A stretch of DNA of 64,000 nt from Mercurialis annua (lineage: Eukaryota; Streptophyta; Magnoliopsida; Malpighiales; Euphorbiaceae). Under the pieces are notes generated by a model. The model did no database searches, was not told the origin of the DNA, and saw only the letters and a list, made by a program, of their open reading frames with translations. The DNA is taken from assembly GCF_937616625.2 (NCBI RefSeq), contig NC_065571.1:54917651-54981650 (forward strand), written 5' to 3'. This document shows, in pieces, positions 32,775-45,705 of the stretch. The position numbers and the translations under genes were made by a program. Positions within the stretch are counted from its first letter, which is position 1. Each line of letters starts with the position of its first letter.

Positions 32775-35700
32775 CTCCCCTGTAAACTTGAACTTCTTGT
32801 AACTCCAAGCATCATTCTCAGTTTCTGAAAACTGTCGTATTTCAAAGGCTTCGTGAAAATATCAGCAACCTGATCATCGGTTCTCACATACTCCAATTCA
32901 ATTTCTTTATTTTCAATACACTCACGGATAAAATGATACCTTGTATCGATATGCTTACTTCGGTCATGAAACACTGGATTTCTTGCTAGTGCTTGAGCAG
33001 ACTTGTTATCTATCATAATCTTGGTAGCTTCTCCTTGCTCTAAGTGAACTTCTTTCAATAACCTTCGTAACCAAATTGCATGACACGTACATGAAGTAGC
33101 TGCAACATACTCAGATTCGCATGATGAAAGTGCCACAATTGGTTGCTTCTTCGAACACCAAGAAATTGCACTATTTCCCATTGAGAATATAAAACCACTA
33201 GTGCTTTTTCTATCATCAATGTCTCCAGCAAAATCACTATCACAATAACCCAGCAACTTGAAATCATCAGACACTGAATAAAAAATTCCATAATCAAGTG
33301 TACCTTTTAAGTATCGTAAAATTCTCTTGGCTGCTTTCATATGAGAAGTTGTGGGTTTCTCCATGAACCGACTGACAAGTCCAACCGCAAACAAGATGTC
33401 CGGTCTCGTGCAAGTTAAGTATCTCAAACTTCCAACGAGACTTTTGAACAAAGTTGAATCTATTCTCCCAGCATCTACTTCCACTTTTGAAAGTTTTACT
33501 CCAATCTCCATAGGGGTGCTGACAGGCTTGCAGTTTGTCATATTGAACTTCTTGAGTATATCTTTTCCATAGCGCTCCTGTGATATGAAAATACCATCTT
33601 CCATTTGCTTCACTTCGATTCCCAAATAATAGGACATGAGTCCCATATCACTCATCTCAAATTCGCGTTCCATCGCCTTCTTAAAGTCATTGAACATATT
33701 GGGATTAGTACCTGTAAAAATAAGATCATCTACATAGATACAGACAAACAACAAATCTCCATCTTGCTCTTTCACATAAAGAGCATACTCATGCATGCAT
33801 TTGCGGAAGCCATTCTCTTGAAAATACTTATCAATTCGACTATTCCACGCTCTCGGTGCTTGTTTGAGCCCATACAGAGCCTTGTTAAGTTTTAGCACTT
33901 TGTCTTCATAGCCTTCAACAACATACCCCTCGGGTTGTTCAATATAAACTTCCTCTTCAAGAAATCCATTTAGAAATGCTGACTTGACATCCAACTGGTG
34001 AATCTGCCAATGATTTTGTGCTGCAAGTGAAATCAATAGTCTGATAGTCTCCATGCGAGCAACAGGAGCAAAAACCTCTTCATAGTCCATGCCCTGTCTC
34101 TGCTTGTACCCTTTTGCCACAAGTCTAGCCTTGTACCTCTCTACTTTACCCTTAGCATTCTTCTTGACTTTGTACACCCATTTGACTCCAATTGGTTGAT
34201 GAGTACTTGGATTAGAAACAAGTTTCCAAGTATCATTCTTTTGGATGGACTGAATCTCTTCATTCATGGCTTGAATCCACCTCTCATCTTTGCTAGCTTC
34301 TTCAAAACTTAAAGGTTCAACATCAGCAAGAAAACATAATAAGTTCATGTCATCAAACCTTCCAGTTTCATTATAAATGTCTTCAAGATTTCGATATCTC
34401 CTTGGCCTGTCACTTGAACTTGATGAAGGTGATGTTGATGTCGATGTCTGGGATGAAGGAGCTGGTGAAGCTGGTGGTGTAACTTCAGCTTCATGAACTA
34501 TTGGCTCTTCATCTTCAAAGTAAGGCAGGAAATCATATGATCCTTCCTTTTGTGAACTCCAGTCCCACGATTGTTTTTCATTAAACTCGACATCTCTGCT
34601 AGTCACTATCTTTCCATTGTCAGGATTGAACAATCTATAACCTTTTGAATTCTCATCATAACCGATGAAAACAAACTTCTCACTTCTATCATCCAGCTTG
34701 GTCCTGTGTTGCTTTGGAACATGTACATAAGCAACTGATCCAAAAACTCGCAAATGGGACACACTTGGCTTCTGTTTACTCCACGCTTCTTGAGGGATCA
34801 CATCTTTCAAACTCTTAGTTGGACACCGATTTGAAAGATACACAGCACATGCAACTGCTTCAGCCCAAAACTCTTCTGGCATATTTTTACTCTTCAGCAT
34901 TGATCTCGCCATATTCAGAATTGTTCTATTCTTCCTCTCTGCAACTCCATTTTGTTGGGGTGATCCTGGAACGGTCAAGAACCTCCGAATTCCATGCAAC
35001 TCACAGAAACTTTTAAATTCATTAGAAGTAAACTCTCCTCCTCTATCAGTTCTCAAAGATTTTATCTTATAACTACTCTCTTTCTCAACAAGAGCTTTGA
35101 ATTTCTTAAAAGAATCAAAAGCATCAGATTTATTCTTTAAGAAATAAATCCAAGTCTTTCTAGTATAATCATCAATGAATAACACGAAATAAGAGCTTTT
35201 ACCAAGCGATGGAGGATTAATTGGACCACAAACATCTGAATGAATAAGCTGGAGTGGCTTGGTAGCTCTGGAGACAGATTGCTTTGGAAAGCTCTTTCTT
35301 GAATGCTTTCCAAGTAAACATGCTTCACATAACTGTCCTGGATGATCAATAACCGGAATATCCTTCACTAATTTCTTTCTTCCTAAATCCTTCAGATTTT
35401 CAAAATTCAAATGCCCGAATCGCATATGCCAGATCCATGATGTATCTTCCACACAAGCTTTCAAACACATAGCTTCACCTGCTTTCATATCTAGAATGAA
35501 CATTCTATTCTTTGTCATCGCCACTTTGGCAATAAGATTACCATCACGATCTTTAAGCCATAGAGTACGCCCTTCCATATTAATTTTACAACCATTCTCC
35601 AAAAGCTGACCAATACTCAAAATATTGCTTTTCAATTTTGGAATATAATAAACATCTTGGAGAAGTTTATGACTGCCATGTTTTGTCTCAAATAAAACTG

Positions 35701-36856
35701 TACCTTTGCCATGAATTTCCACCCTTGTGTCATCGCCAAATCGCACATTGCCACTAACTTTAGTATTGAGTTCCACGAACTTGCTTTTATCTCCAGTCAT
35801 ATGATTACTGGCACCATTATCAAGATACCAAGCACTCTTGTGAGTTATGGTTTCTTCCTTATTAGAAAAGAATAAAGCTTGATCTGCATCATTATCTTGG
35901 CGTTCTACAAGCTTTGTCTCCTCTTCTACTGCTTCATTTTGGCATTCCCGTGAATAATGGCCATACTTGCTACAAGAGTAACATTGCACTCTAGTTTTAT
36001 CATTTTTCCTTTCGTATACCCCATAATTGCTTCTTCCGCTTCCTCTGCCACGACCTCTATGAAAATTTTGATTTCTATTTTCATTGAAAGAGTTTTGTTC
36101 GCCTCTTCCTTGACCACGTCCATATCCACGACCACGGCCTCTTCCACGGAGTTGTCCACGACCACCTCTAGTAGAAGAATCACCTCTTGATTTGCTAAAG
36201 GATTTTGTTAGCAAGGCCTGATCAACATGTTCTTGTTTTCCACGATTCATTCTTTCTTCATACGCACACAAAGATCCACACAATTGATCAATTGTCATGG
36301 TCTCAGTGTCTTTTGACTCTTCAATGGCAACCACAACATGATTAAATTTCATATTGAGAGATCGCAAAATCTTCTCAACTACACGAACATCTTCTATTCT
36401 TTCTCCAAGTCTCTTCATTTGATTAATTACCACCAACACTCTTGTGGTATAATCTGATATGGTTTCACTCTCCTTCATAAAGAGTGATTCAAACTCAGCC
36501 CTTAGAGTTTGAAGCCGAACTTTCTTTACTTTCTCAACTCCCATGACAGAGTATTGAAGAGTCTCCCAAGCCTGCTTCGAGGTAGTATTAATAGCCACCT
36601 TTTCAAACATATCATCATCCAAACCTTGGTGAATGATTGTGAGAGCACTTTGATCTTTCTTTCTCTCTTTCTCCAAAGCATCTCTTTGGACTTGATTTAG
36701 TGCCGCCTCATCTTCGACCAGCTCAAAACCATTTTCAACTATATCCCACACACCTTGTGAACCAAGGATAGCTTTCATTCTATTCGACCAATTCTCATAA
36801 TTGGTTTTAGTGAGTTGTGGGTATTGAAAAGAAAAAGAATTCCCTCTCGATGACAT
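32762..36856 (-). CDS. Ty1/copia gag-pol polyprotein, intact
   Basis: 1364 residues without a stop or frameshift. In order: gag (UBN2-like, [13 protein letters not shown] near residue 20); Arg/Gly-rich linker and zinc knuckle [14 protein letters not shown] (about 290-305); protease with [13 protein letters not shown] (about 345); pre-integrase HMRFGHLN ... [11 protein letters not shown]; integrase with D, D, E carried by [14 protein letters not shown] and [18 protein letters not shown]; reverse transcriptase ([21 protein letters not shown]); RNase H ([33 protein letters not shown]). Integrase before RT is the copia order. The protease reads DNGA where DSGA or DTGA is commonest. The stop codon lies 13 bases inside the 3' LTR. 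Lineage within copia was not determined. Confidence 0.97.
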   Translation of the reverse strand: MSSRGNSFSFQYPQLTKTNYENWSNRMKAILGSQGVWDIVENGFELVEDEAALNQVQRDALEKERKKDQSALTIIHQGLDDDMFEKVAINTTSKQAWETLQYSVMGVEKVKKVRLQTLRAEFESLFMKESETISDYTTRVLVVINQMKRLGERIEDVRVVEKILRSLNMKFNHVVVAIEESKDTETMTIDQLCGSLCAYEERMNRGKQEHVDQALLTKSFSKSRGDSSTRGGRGQLRGRGRGRGYGRGQGRGEQNSFNENRNQNFHRGRGRGSGRSNYGVYERKNDKTRVQCYSCSKYGHYSRECQNEAVEEETKLVERQDNDADQALFFSNKEETITHKSAWYLDNGASNHMTGDKSKFVELNTKVSGNVRFGDDTRVEIHGKGTVLFETKHGSHKLLQDVYYIPKLKSNILSIGQLLENGCKINMEGRTLWLKDRDGNLIAKVAMTKNRMFILDMKAGEAMCLKACVEDTSWIWHMRFGHLNFENLKDLGRKKLVKDIPVIDHPGQLCEACLLGKHSRKSFPKQSVSRATKPLQLIHSDVCGPINPPSLGKSSYFVLFIDDYTRKTWIYFLKNKSDAFDSFKKFKALVEKESSYKIKSLRTDRGGEFTSNEFKSFCELHGIRRFLTVPGSPQQNGVAERKNRTILNMARSMLKSKNMPEEFWAEAVACAVYLSNRCPTKSLKDVIPQEAWSKQKPSVSHLRVFGSVAYVHVPKQHRTKLDDRSEKFVFIGYDENSKGYRLFNPDNGKIVTSRDVEFNEKQSWDWSSQKEGSYDFLPYFEDEEPIVHEAEVTPPASPAPSSQTSTSTSPSSSSSDRPRRYRNLEDIYNETGRFDDMNLLCFLADVEPLSFEEASKDERWIQAMNEEIQSIQKNDTWKLVSNPSTHQPIGVKWVYKVKKNAKGKVERYKARLVAKGYKQRQGMDYEEVFAPVARMETIRLLISLAAQNHWQIHQLDVKSAFLNGFLEEEVYIEQPEGYVVEGYEDKVLKLNKALYGLKQAPRAWNSRIDKYFQENGFRKCMHEYALYVKEQDGDLLFVCIYVDDLIFTGTNPNMFNDFKKAMEREFEMSDMGLMSYYLGIEVKQMEDGIFISQERYGKDILKKFNMTNCKPVSTPMEIGVKLSKVEVDAGRIDSTLFKSLVGSLRYLTCTRPDILFAVGLVSRFMEKPTTSHMKAAKRILRYLKGTLDYGIFYSVSDDFKLLGYCDSDFAGDIDDRKSTSGFIFSMGNSAISWCSKKQPIVALSSCESEYVAATSCTCHAIWLRRLLKEVHLEQGEATKIMIDNKSAQALARNPVFHDRSKHIDTRYHFIRECIENKEIELEYVRTDDQVADIFTKPLKYDSFQKLRMMLGVTRSSSLQGSVIS

Positions 36857-36868
36857 TTCACTATTATG

Positions 36869-36880
36869 GCTCCGATACCA
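36869..36880 (-). promoter_or_regulatory. Copia primer-binding site, initiator tRNA-Met type
   Basis: TGGTATCGGAGC on the minus strand, three bases after the 5' LTR. One base differs from the usual TGGTATCAGAGC. Confidence 0.85.
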
Positions 36881-36883
36881 CTT

Positions 36884-37213
36884 TGTTGGAAGATGGTAGG
36901 CCCTTTAATTAATAATACTCACAAACACACTCCACACACAAAGAAAGAAAGAAAGGAAGTAAGCAATATGTTTAAACTTTTATATTTGCTTTTCTTGATT
37001 TGATATGAAACATTACATGCCTATTTATAGTACTTTGTAAATCAACGTATACAAAGTTTATTTAACTTTAGCTTAATTAATATAAAGCTAACTTATAGAT
37101 TTAATGCAAGTAACTTCATAACACATCCATAACCTAACACTTAATACATGGTAACTTAAACTAAGTTTTATTAATTACGTTTCTTAGTTTAATTCATTTC
37201 AAGTTTAACTTAT

Positions 37214-37217
<4 letters not shown>
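36884..37217 (-). repeat. Copia 5' LTR (as transcribed)
   Basis: 334 bp, no difference from the other LTR found by eye. Confidence 0.95.

Positions 37218-37258
<41 letters not shown>
37218..37258. repeat. (TA)n microsatellite
   Basis: About 20 TA units directly after the copia 5' LTR; it includes the right copy of the element's ATATA duplication. Confidence 0.95.
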
Positions 37259-37261
<3 letters not shown>

Positions 37262-37628
37262 TTGTTTATGTAATTTAATTTCCTTTTTAATCTGCTTTTA
37301 ATGCATTTGTTCTCACTTAAACTCAATTTAATTTCATATCCTTCTCGCATTAATAAATTTAATAATTCACGAGTAATGTAATTTAATTTCTTTAATGTGT
37401 GTGAAGATGCATATCTTCTGTTGCATGTCAATATCAAAAGTTATTTGATCTCTTAATGAAGGCATGCACACAGAGTTCACGTACCAAATCTTATATTATA
37501 AATATCTTCTGTAGGTAAGTTGGTAAGTCCATCAATTTTAATATTAAAATGGCAAATGTTTCCTCAACTTAAACACCCCAAGTAGTTTTTACTAATTATG
37601 TGTCTATTTAAATAAAAGGATTAAATAT

Positions 37629-37944
37629 TTTAAGGTTCTTCAACTTTACGTTTTTAATTTATCTAATACTTAAACTTCCATTTAGTTTTATTTGATCCCC
37701 TGAACTTTACATTTTTAGTTTATCTGGTCCTTGAACTTTGATTTTTTCGCTTCCTTGGGTTATCTAACGGATGAAAGTTTAGAGACCAGATAAGCTAAAA
37801 AATATAGAGTTTATGGGCCAAATAAAACAAAATAAAAATTTAGAGACCAAATAAACTAAAAATATAAAAAAATAGGGATCAAATAAGATCAAATGGAAAT
37901 TTAAGGACTAGATAAATTAAAAATATAAAATTAAGGGACCTTAA
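37629..37944. mobile_element. MITE-like inverted repeat
   Basis: The left end TTAAGGTTCTTCAACTTTAC is inverted at the right as AAATTAAGGGACCTTAA. Inner words such as TTTAGTTTATCTGGTCCTT and AGAGACCAGATAAGCTAAA are inverted relative to each other over most of 315 bp. No ORF. Confidence 0.6.
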
Positions 37945-37996
37945 AATGTACTAATCCAAAATAAATATATCAAGTTCGTCTTTTATAATCTTTATG

Positions 37997-38002
<6 letters not shown>

Positions 38003-38059
<57 letters not shown>
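38003..38059. repeat. (TA)n(TG)n microsatellite
   Basis: About 17 TA units running into about 10 TG units. Confidence 0.95.
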
Positions 38060-39468
38060 AATGAACGGATAGAGAAGAGGAATATATTTATATTATTGTC
38101 CTTTTTACTTATTAAATGTTAAACTACTTCAACTAAACTACTAATGTTATAGTATATAGGTTAAATATATATTAAAAAATAGCTATATTACTAATATAGA
38201 TATTAATTAGATAATTAAGCAAAAGTGCTAGTTAAGATAAACTATTTCAAATAAGCCATAATTTTAAGTATTATTATCGTTTGATAAAAATATTATTCTA
38301 AGATTTAGGAAGAAAAATATTCAAACTTACAAAATAATAGTACGTCGTTAACTTGCTAATTAAAGATAGAGTTGACGACATAAAATAGTTTTAGTTAGAA
38401 TGTAAACCAACCATGATTGTAATTTCAAGGCTTGATTTGAGCGAATATAATAATTCTGGAAAAGGAAAAACGTTCGTGGGAGAAACTATACTTGCAATTT
38501 TAGTAGAGTATTGTCCAACGGGCCAGCGCTTATTATTTTATTTTATAATAAATTTTAATGCAATTCTGTATTTAGTTAATCGAAGTAGCTGATCAAATCA
38601 AGTAATTAGTTCGGTTCGGTTATAAATCGGTTTTATATAATTCAGTTACGGGTAAGAAAAATTTACTTTTAGTTATATCTTTTCGTATCATACTTAGTTT
38701 TATATAGATAATAGGAAAAAAATTAACTATACAATTTATATTTAAAAATTGTTAAATATCGAACAAAATTCAATAGTCATTGTAATTAACTCAAGAGTAC
38801 ATAAATTAATCATTACTTTTAATTAAATATAAGACATATCAACATATAGAATATATCAATTTTTATTTAGAGAATTTTAAATATACTCTAATAATATTAT
38901 AATATAAAATAAGCAGACTGACGGCTCTTGTTAATTACTCCTAATGATTATAAATTTTCAAAAAAATAGAAAAGAATTAGATCCGACTTTTCTCTATATT
39001 TCGGTTTAGTTTTTATCCTCTTCAAAAATCAAATATTTTTAATATTTCAACTAAGAAATCGAACCGACTAATGCATACCATGTCCATACCATAGACTGAG
39101 CAAAAATGGAACCAAACTTTTCTTATGAACAAAGCCAAATCAAAATTTATTTAAGTTTGGATAAAAATGATTTTTTGTATTTAAGTTATAGAAAAATACT
39201 TTTTTTTAGTTTTTGGTTTAATTTTTAAACATTTGTTAACCAAATCGACATAAAAATTGAACTTTACACTAGCAATCAAAAAATCAAATTGTACCAACTG
39301 GTTGAACTGGTCGAAACAAACCAACTAACTTACGAAAAATATAAATTTAGTTCATCTGGTTCATCTATCATGACTAAACTGGACAGACGCGGCCATTAAA
39401 AATAACACATTTATTATCACTTAAATTCAATTTAATTTAATATCTTTCAGTTATTAATAAAATTAATA
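38060..39468. other. AT-rich intergenic sequence
   Basis: No gene. Pieces resembling degenerate TTCGGTTCGGTTATAAATCGG and CCAAATCGAC motifs (38600-39400) suggest an old, decayed transposon. Confidence 0.4.
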
Positions 39469-39729
39469 CTCCCCCCGTTTTTTTTAGTTGTCCATTTAGC
39501 CAATATTACACATATCAAGATAATGCTCCTTTTGTCTTAAATTATGAAAAAAAATACTATTATAGCCTATTAGTTAATAAATATTTTTCAAATGAAAACA
39601 TGGAGTCATTTATTAGGGATGGATAAATTTGGAAGATAATAGCTAAAATCACATTGAAATTCTATATGTACAACTAATTAGAAACAAATATATTTTGCTA
39701 AATGGACAACTAAAAAAGAACGGAGGGAG
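39469..39729. mobile_element. Stowaway MITE
   Basis: 261 bp with inverted ends CTCCCCCCGTTTTTTTTAGT and ACTAAAAAAGAACGGAGGGAG, flanked by TA on both sides. GTCCATTTAGC and GCTAAATGGAC are internal matches. These are classic Stowaway termini. Confidence 0.85.
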
Positions 39730-41174
39730 TAATTCAAAGAGTAGTGTAATTTAATTTATTTATGTGTGTGAACATATATAGCTTTTGTTTCATGTCTAAA
39801 TGAAGGCATGTAAACTAAACAGAGGAAAAATACACGTCATACTATAAAAATACAGTCTGCTTTAAAAGCCTATAAGCGAACGGGTAAAATTAATTATTAC
39901 TGTGAATATAAGACTATAAGCGGTTTTGTATAATGGGCATGGGATTCCTCCATTATTGTGAATATAAGACTTGGAAAATGAAGCTTAACATATAATTTTT
40001 CCTTCTAAATTATACCATCTTATTCATAAAAAAAATTATACCATCTTGTTTTTTTAAACATTACTCAGCTTATATTTTTTTAATCTTTTATTAAACCTCT
40101 TAATTTTTAATTTTACTTCATTTAACCCCCTCAACTTCTAATATTTTGCCGATCTAACCCAGCGTGGCAAATCACGTATGTTTGAACCGAATTTGTACAG
40201 TTATGGAAATTTTCATGGCAAAAAAGATAAGAACAACTAAACGTTCATCCTAACAATTGAAAATCAGATAACATGCATAAATAATGACAGAAAAATGATA
40301 AGAATGATTTTGAATCCTCAAAATTACCGTTATTTATGAGTCATGGGGTTATTTTTCTATCGGATATAGAATTCAGTTTTGAATTGAAGTGCAGTAGCCT
40401 TCTTAATTGATTGAAGCATTTTAACTTTAATAATATAGATTAAAAATCGACTGGATTTAATGTGTGTGGGATACAATAAAAAGAGAACAAATAGGAGGAT
40501 TAAACAATATTTTTTTATAAAAAAATTAAAACAACATAATTGGAAAGGCTAAAATCAGTTACCAATTATTGTCAATCATCATAAATGTAGATTATTCATT
40601 TGCTTTTATAAAAAAAATGAAAAATCAATAATATTAAATAAGTAAATTTAAAGGGAGGTTTAGGTTACACAATATTTTTAAAGGGATGGTTCAATGTTAA
40701 AAAGGTAAGAATAATTAGCAATTGTATTTGTTTACTACATAGTAGTTATAATATTAATATCCAGCTCATTAATGCTTTGAATTCTGGCGCTGATCGCTCA
40801 TGGTATAGCTGCTCTGGCAGTCTCTATAGTCTCCTTCAAATTTGGATGCAAGACAAAAGCTGGGATCCTGGAATTAATTAGTTAATTTGTTTCTTTTGTT
40901 GCAGTTTTGTTCCATAAAAAAGTGAATTGTTTCCATACTAAATTAGATATTTCAAAAATAAAGTTAATTAATTAATATTGATGTAATATTATAAAATTAT
41001 TATCAAAGGTAATTACCAAAAATAAAAAGCAACACAAATATGGTTAGTAGGAAATATGAGAGTTTCCTTTCTCGTCAAGTCAAACGTTAAATAACTGATA
41101 ATTGCATTTCTAAATGATTTCTGACATTACAAAAATAACAGGAAGCTATATTTACAAAACAGTTTTGTCACAAT
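39730..41174. other. Intergenic sequence, downstream of the AVT1-type gene
   Basis: AT-rich. TTTAACCCCCTCAACTTCTA near 40123 resembles the edge of a MITE. No gene seen; the last 100-200 bases are likely AVT1 3' untranslated region. Confidence 0.4.
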
Positions 41175-42563
41175 TTACAGATGGTTTATAATTTGTTTCA
41201 CAGAAGTATAACTACCGATTACAACGACAAAAGCCCCGGATATTAATATCCCCACTATCACTACCATTTCAAATCCCAATTTTCTAGCTGCCCTATTGAT
41301 TTTCAAATAGCACAGGCATGGCAATACGAGGGATACCGTAACACCAATAGCTCCAATGAATGACATTATATAGGCAAAGAACGGTATTGTGATCGCCACA
41401 ACTATTGTGGTTATCACAATCGAAGTTCTCATTGCGATGCTTAGATTTCGTCGATCATCGAGATGAAATCTGTCCTCAATCGCATTCACAATTGGAGTAA
41501 TTATGAGAGCATACTTGGTGAAGGGGTTGACTAGAGTAGAAAATACAGCAATTTTTGTGCTGATCTTTTTTGTAGGGAGATTTAAAGTTATTTGAGACTC
41601 TAAATTTTCTCCAAACATCAAATATCCTAAAATTGCCATCAATCCGTAAGTAACCGTGCTTGTTACAAAGCAGACCGCTAAAACGCTAGAAAACCGAGTT
41701 TTATCCTGCATGGATTTATACAGGGTAGGGAAAACAGCATGAGCAGAGTAGCAGAATGTGAACAGCGTAACGGTAGTCGGTAGACCACTGAAACTGAAAA
41801 GCTCGCCCCTCTCGTCAAAACCGACGTTATCAAATACACCGACCCATAGGACACAAATTAACAACGCAAATGAAGCAATAACACCGGTGGCCGAAACATA
41901 AGCCAACACACCTAGAGTCCTAAACCATGCAGTGGGCAATATAACAAGTGCACTTAGGATAGTAAACCCTTGTTTACCCCCAATACTAAGAGCACCAATC
42001 TTAAAACTAAGAGCATGAGGAAAAATCTTATGTAAATTGTCCCCCTCAATTATTAAAAACTCAACAGCCACTAAGTATAATTCAATATATGTCAGAACCG
42101 AAACTAAGACTCTTCCTCTTAAACCAAATGCCCTTTCCCCGATATCAGGATATGAATTAATAGTGTTGTCCGAATCCATGCATCTTCGTAGTAGTAATCC
42201 CGTGTACCAACACAGAATTGCTACTACGAAGAGAAACCCTAAGCTAAGCCATCCTCCTTGTGAGAGGGCATATGGAACACACAAAATCCCAACACCTGCA
42301 TGCATAAACAAATAGAAAAAATAAGTAAACCATCATATTGCCTTAACGTTTCTGTTTAGAATAAAAAGATAGAAAAAGGAAGAAAAAAGAACTTTACCAG
42401 ATAACATATTAACCCCATTGAAACAGGTTCTGCTAAAGGTGGTTCCTTCTGCAGCAGCAGCATGTTCATCGGATTGCTGTGAGATTTCCATTCCGGGCCC
42501 CTCTTTTCCAAAATTTTGCTGCAGAAACAAGTTCTCCGGTATCTTCCTTTTCTTCTCCGGCAA
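41175..42563 (-). CDS. AVT1-type amino-acid transporter
   Basis: Two exons (42398-42563 and 41175-42295) joined by a GT-AG intron give 1287 nt, 428 residues. The junction rebuilds the family signature TTFSRTCFNGVNMLSGVGILCVPYALSQGGW (in window order; split by the intron after SG). About ten to eleven hydrophobic segments follow, including WLSLGFLFVVAILCWYTGLL, FSALLICVLWVGVF-like and the C-terminal VVIVGILISGAFVVVIGSY. The N-terminal 40 residues are polar and acidic/basic mixed, as expected for a cytosolic tail. AVT1 proteins are amino acid/auxin permease family carriers, mostly on the vacuole membrane, moving neutral amino acids with protons. Subfamily and substrate cannot be fixed from sequence. 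Confidence 0.92.
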
Positions 42564-43257
42564 TGTGGTGGATGTTTTGTTTCAGATTATAAGAAAATGA
42601 AAAAATGGAGAGTTTAGTATTCAAATAGGAAAGCAGAATCTCTTCTATTGATTTCCAAACTGGGCACTGGGCAGTGGTATTTGTAGCGAGGATTGTAAAC
42701 ACAAAATGGCCTAAATTGCAAATAAGCCCCTCATTTGATTTGTCTAATAATTGATCTTTGCACACATAACCATCCTATTTTTACTTATTACATAATATAA
42801 AGACAGACACTTATATATGCATTTATGTTTATTAATTGGCTCTTGCATGACTTTTTTGACAAGTGAGTTTAAAAACGATAATTCTACTATTGTTTTTCCT
42901 TTTATTTATTAATTGGCTCTTGCATGACCTTCGGAGTATTTTTTATGAAACAATAGCTAATTAATTTTTTTATAATTAGGACAAATAAAAAATTACACTA
43001 ATGTTTTAAGTTCTGCATTTTATTCTTCTAATAAAATATTTTTAATTTATCAGTTGTACAAAAAAAATCAAAATTATACCAACAACTAAAATACATTTCT
43101 CATATTAATATTTAAATAAATTTGAAAACTCATGCTAACATCATACTAAATCGGTCTTCATTTTTATTTTATTGTTCAATTTTACCATCAATTATTGATT
43201 GCTTTATTAAAAATTGAGCCTCTAGCAAAAATTATCAATTTCGTTTTAAATAAGAAA

Positions 43258-43258
<1 letters not shown>
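42564..43258. other. AVT1 upstream region
   Basis: The leader probably extends to about 42650; beyond that AT-rich sequence. A short direct repeat (TTTATTAATTGGCTCTTGCATGAC) occurs at about 42829 and 42905. No other gene seen. Confidence 0.45.

Positions 43259-43318
<60 letters not shown>
43259..43318. repeat. (TA)n microsatellite
   Basis: About 29 TA units at the left edge of the 1.3-kb repeat copy A. Confidence 0.95.
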
Positions 43319-43321
<3 letters not shown>

Positions 43322-44625
43322 CTAGCTAGTGAACTTGCATTCGATGGTAGAATCATGATTTCATTTCAGCTCGAGTTCAATATATAAATCTTTCAGCAAC
43401 ACATACTTAACTTTCATGTAAGTTTTTATTCATAAAAAAAACTTTTATGTAATCTTAGATGCACGATATTCTACCTCATTTAAAAAAAAATCAGATGAAG
43501 GTCGAACCATAACCTACCCGAGATCTTTAGCGGTTTTGTCGTTGCTTGCATTAATTTAAAATGATAATCTCATGATAGTCAATTGAAATATCTATCTTAG
43601 TATATACTACAATAATTTTAGATTTATAGCTCATGTAAAAAATGGCATCTACTTAATTATATATGTTCATTAGTATATCAAATTAACCATTATTAATCAA
43701 TAATTTTGTAAAATCCTCATATCTACAAATGTCGGTTTGGTCACATACGACTTATATTTTATCGAAAATTTAGGATTAAAGCATAAATTAATAAAAATTA
43801 GGTTTATTGGAAAAAAATATTATAAGAATTTAAAAACGGATAATGATATATTAAGAAATTTTAAAAAAATTCTATGATATTAAAATATCAAAAACATAAT
43901 TTTCTGACGTAATTTGAGGTATTTTGGCAAAAAAAAGTGGAGATATAGAAAGTTGAGTTTGAAATTTTAAAAGATAGTACATGACAAATCGGAAATAGGA
44001 TGATTTTGAAAATAAAACTTATTGAAATTACGATACTAAATTAAAATAGATACGAATTGAATTGTATTAGGAGAACTGGAAAATTATCTAAAAATATAAA
44101 ATACCAAAAAAATTAATTAAAATATAAATTGTATAATTTTACCGGGATTAAAGTATTTTGTTATTATGAAATATTTTAAAAAATTATAAAAAATAGTTTG
44201 AATTTGAATATAGTGATTAAAAAGTTATTTGACCAATAGTTGTAGTAATAATTAATGAATACTAAGTGGTAGTAAAAATATTAAATGTTGGTTCATGCTT
44301 TAACATTTGACAACGATATCTATCAAATCGTTTTTGTGAAAATGGAGTAATAAATATTTTTAAATTCTTTTGCTAAGATGCCCTTATTGATACACTACAC
44401 TGTTTTTTGCAACTACTCCAAAGGGCCAAATAACACTATCATTCCATTAATTGAGGATGGCTATGGCACTAATGAATAGAAAATTTGACTTGACCTGAAA
44501 ATTTTGGACCAAAATAGCCAGAAAGTACTTAATGGAATTAAAAATTTAATAACCGTATTTTAGCAAAAAAAATTATTACTCTATTTATACATTATTAAAT
44601 GAAATGATAACATTATTGATGGCAA
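43319..44625. repeat. 1.3-kb direct repeat, copy A
   Basis: Matches 49905-51365 in the same orientation over its whole length with roughly 90 percent or more identity by eye; for example AGTGAACTTGCATT near 43327 and 49910, and GGTTCATGCTTTAACATTTG near 44291 and 50911. No coding content. Copy A lacks most of the second foldback arm found in copy B. Confidence 0.9.
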
Positions 44626-45179
44626 AATCATATATAAAGATATATTATTAAACATTACAAAAAAACTAAAAATTGATTTACTAAGCTATTGGCATGAGTT
44701 TAAAATCATTTAGAATATTAATTTGAAATATATGTATTTTAATTGTCGGTGTAATTTGATTTTATATACAGCTAATAAATATAAAATATTTTATAAGGAG
44801 AAAAAGAATGCAAGATTTAGAAAAAAAATAAAGTTTATTTTTTTATTTGTCTTAATTATAAAATTGTTGACTTTAAAAATAATAATTAATATTGTTTCAT
44901 AAAAACGAAATAAAAATAAAAACAATTAGTAGCATTATCCTTTTTAAACAGTCACACACAAAAAGGTCACTAGCGAGAGTCAATTAATACATAAAAATGC
45001 ATATATTTATGTCTTTTTTTTTGGAAATGATATTAATATCTGTATTTATGTATGGAAGTATATATAGAAATAGAAATAGAACCATTAGAAATAAAAAGAT
45101 TATATATGCAAAAAGCAATTATGAAACAATTCACATCAAGGGTTTATTTGCAAATTTCGTGTCTAAAGTTTTCGGCTAA
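44626..45179. other. AT-rich spacer
   Basis: No gene or element recognised. Confidence 0.4.
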
Positions 45180-45705
45180 ACAGCAGTATAGCACTGCGCT
45201 TAATGAATAGCACCAGTTTTCCGAAGACCGCCGGATCTGTTCCTCTGAGGAACAGATAAAGATGACCGGAAAATTTCCCGGATAATTTTGGTGACCGGAA
45301 AATTTTCCGGTCATCATTCACTCGGAGAAGATGACCGGAAAATTTTTCGGTGGTGGTGGAGTGGCGGTGGTTAGATCAGTGGCGGTTTGGATTTAAATGG
45401 GTGGTTGGATTTTGGGTTAGATTTTTTCATTTTATCAGATATTATATTAAGGGGTGTTTTAGATATTTTCATTTTTTTATCTTTTGATGACATGTCATCT
45501 GACACTTGGTGCTGTCAATTTTTTTTTCTGTTTCAAAAGACAGCCGCCAAATAAAAGACGGCGCCAGGGGTATTTTTGTCCAAAAGGGCTTTTGTGAGCG
45601 CCGCCACAAAATTTAGGGGGTTTAGCGCCCGTTTTTAAACATCAGGGGGTTTAGCGCCCGTACCCCTAAAGTTGAGGGGCATAGGTGATTATTAGCCCAA
45701 ATAGA
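45180..45705. mobile_element. GC-rich mobile-element fragment
   Basis: Sharply less AT-rich than its surroundings. It contains three GACCGGAAAATTT-type words, a GACCGGAAAATTTTCCGGTC palindrome near 45290, and two direct copies of AGGGGGTTTAGCGCCCGT (45615-45632, 45644-45661). The end CCCCTAAAGTTGAGGGGCAT looks like a MITE terminus, but no inverted partner was found at the left, so the element may be truncated. Confidence 0.5.

Larger units (their letters stand above)
32441..37217 (-). mobile_element. Complete Ty1/copia retrotransposon
   Basis: 4777 bp, with two 334-bp LTRs (TGTTGGAAG ... CTTATAACA) that look identical base for base, and a 5-bp flanking duplication ATATA (32436-32440 and 37218-37222) in a (TA)n tract. 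The single polyprotein frame is open throughout. Identical LTRs mean a very recent insertion. All expected domains are present, so it may be autonomous. Confidence 0.96.

Noticed and set aside
35926..36183. Frames opposite or beside the copia gag linker
   Set aside because: By-products of the Arg/Gly-rich repeat in the polyprotein.
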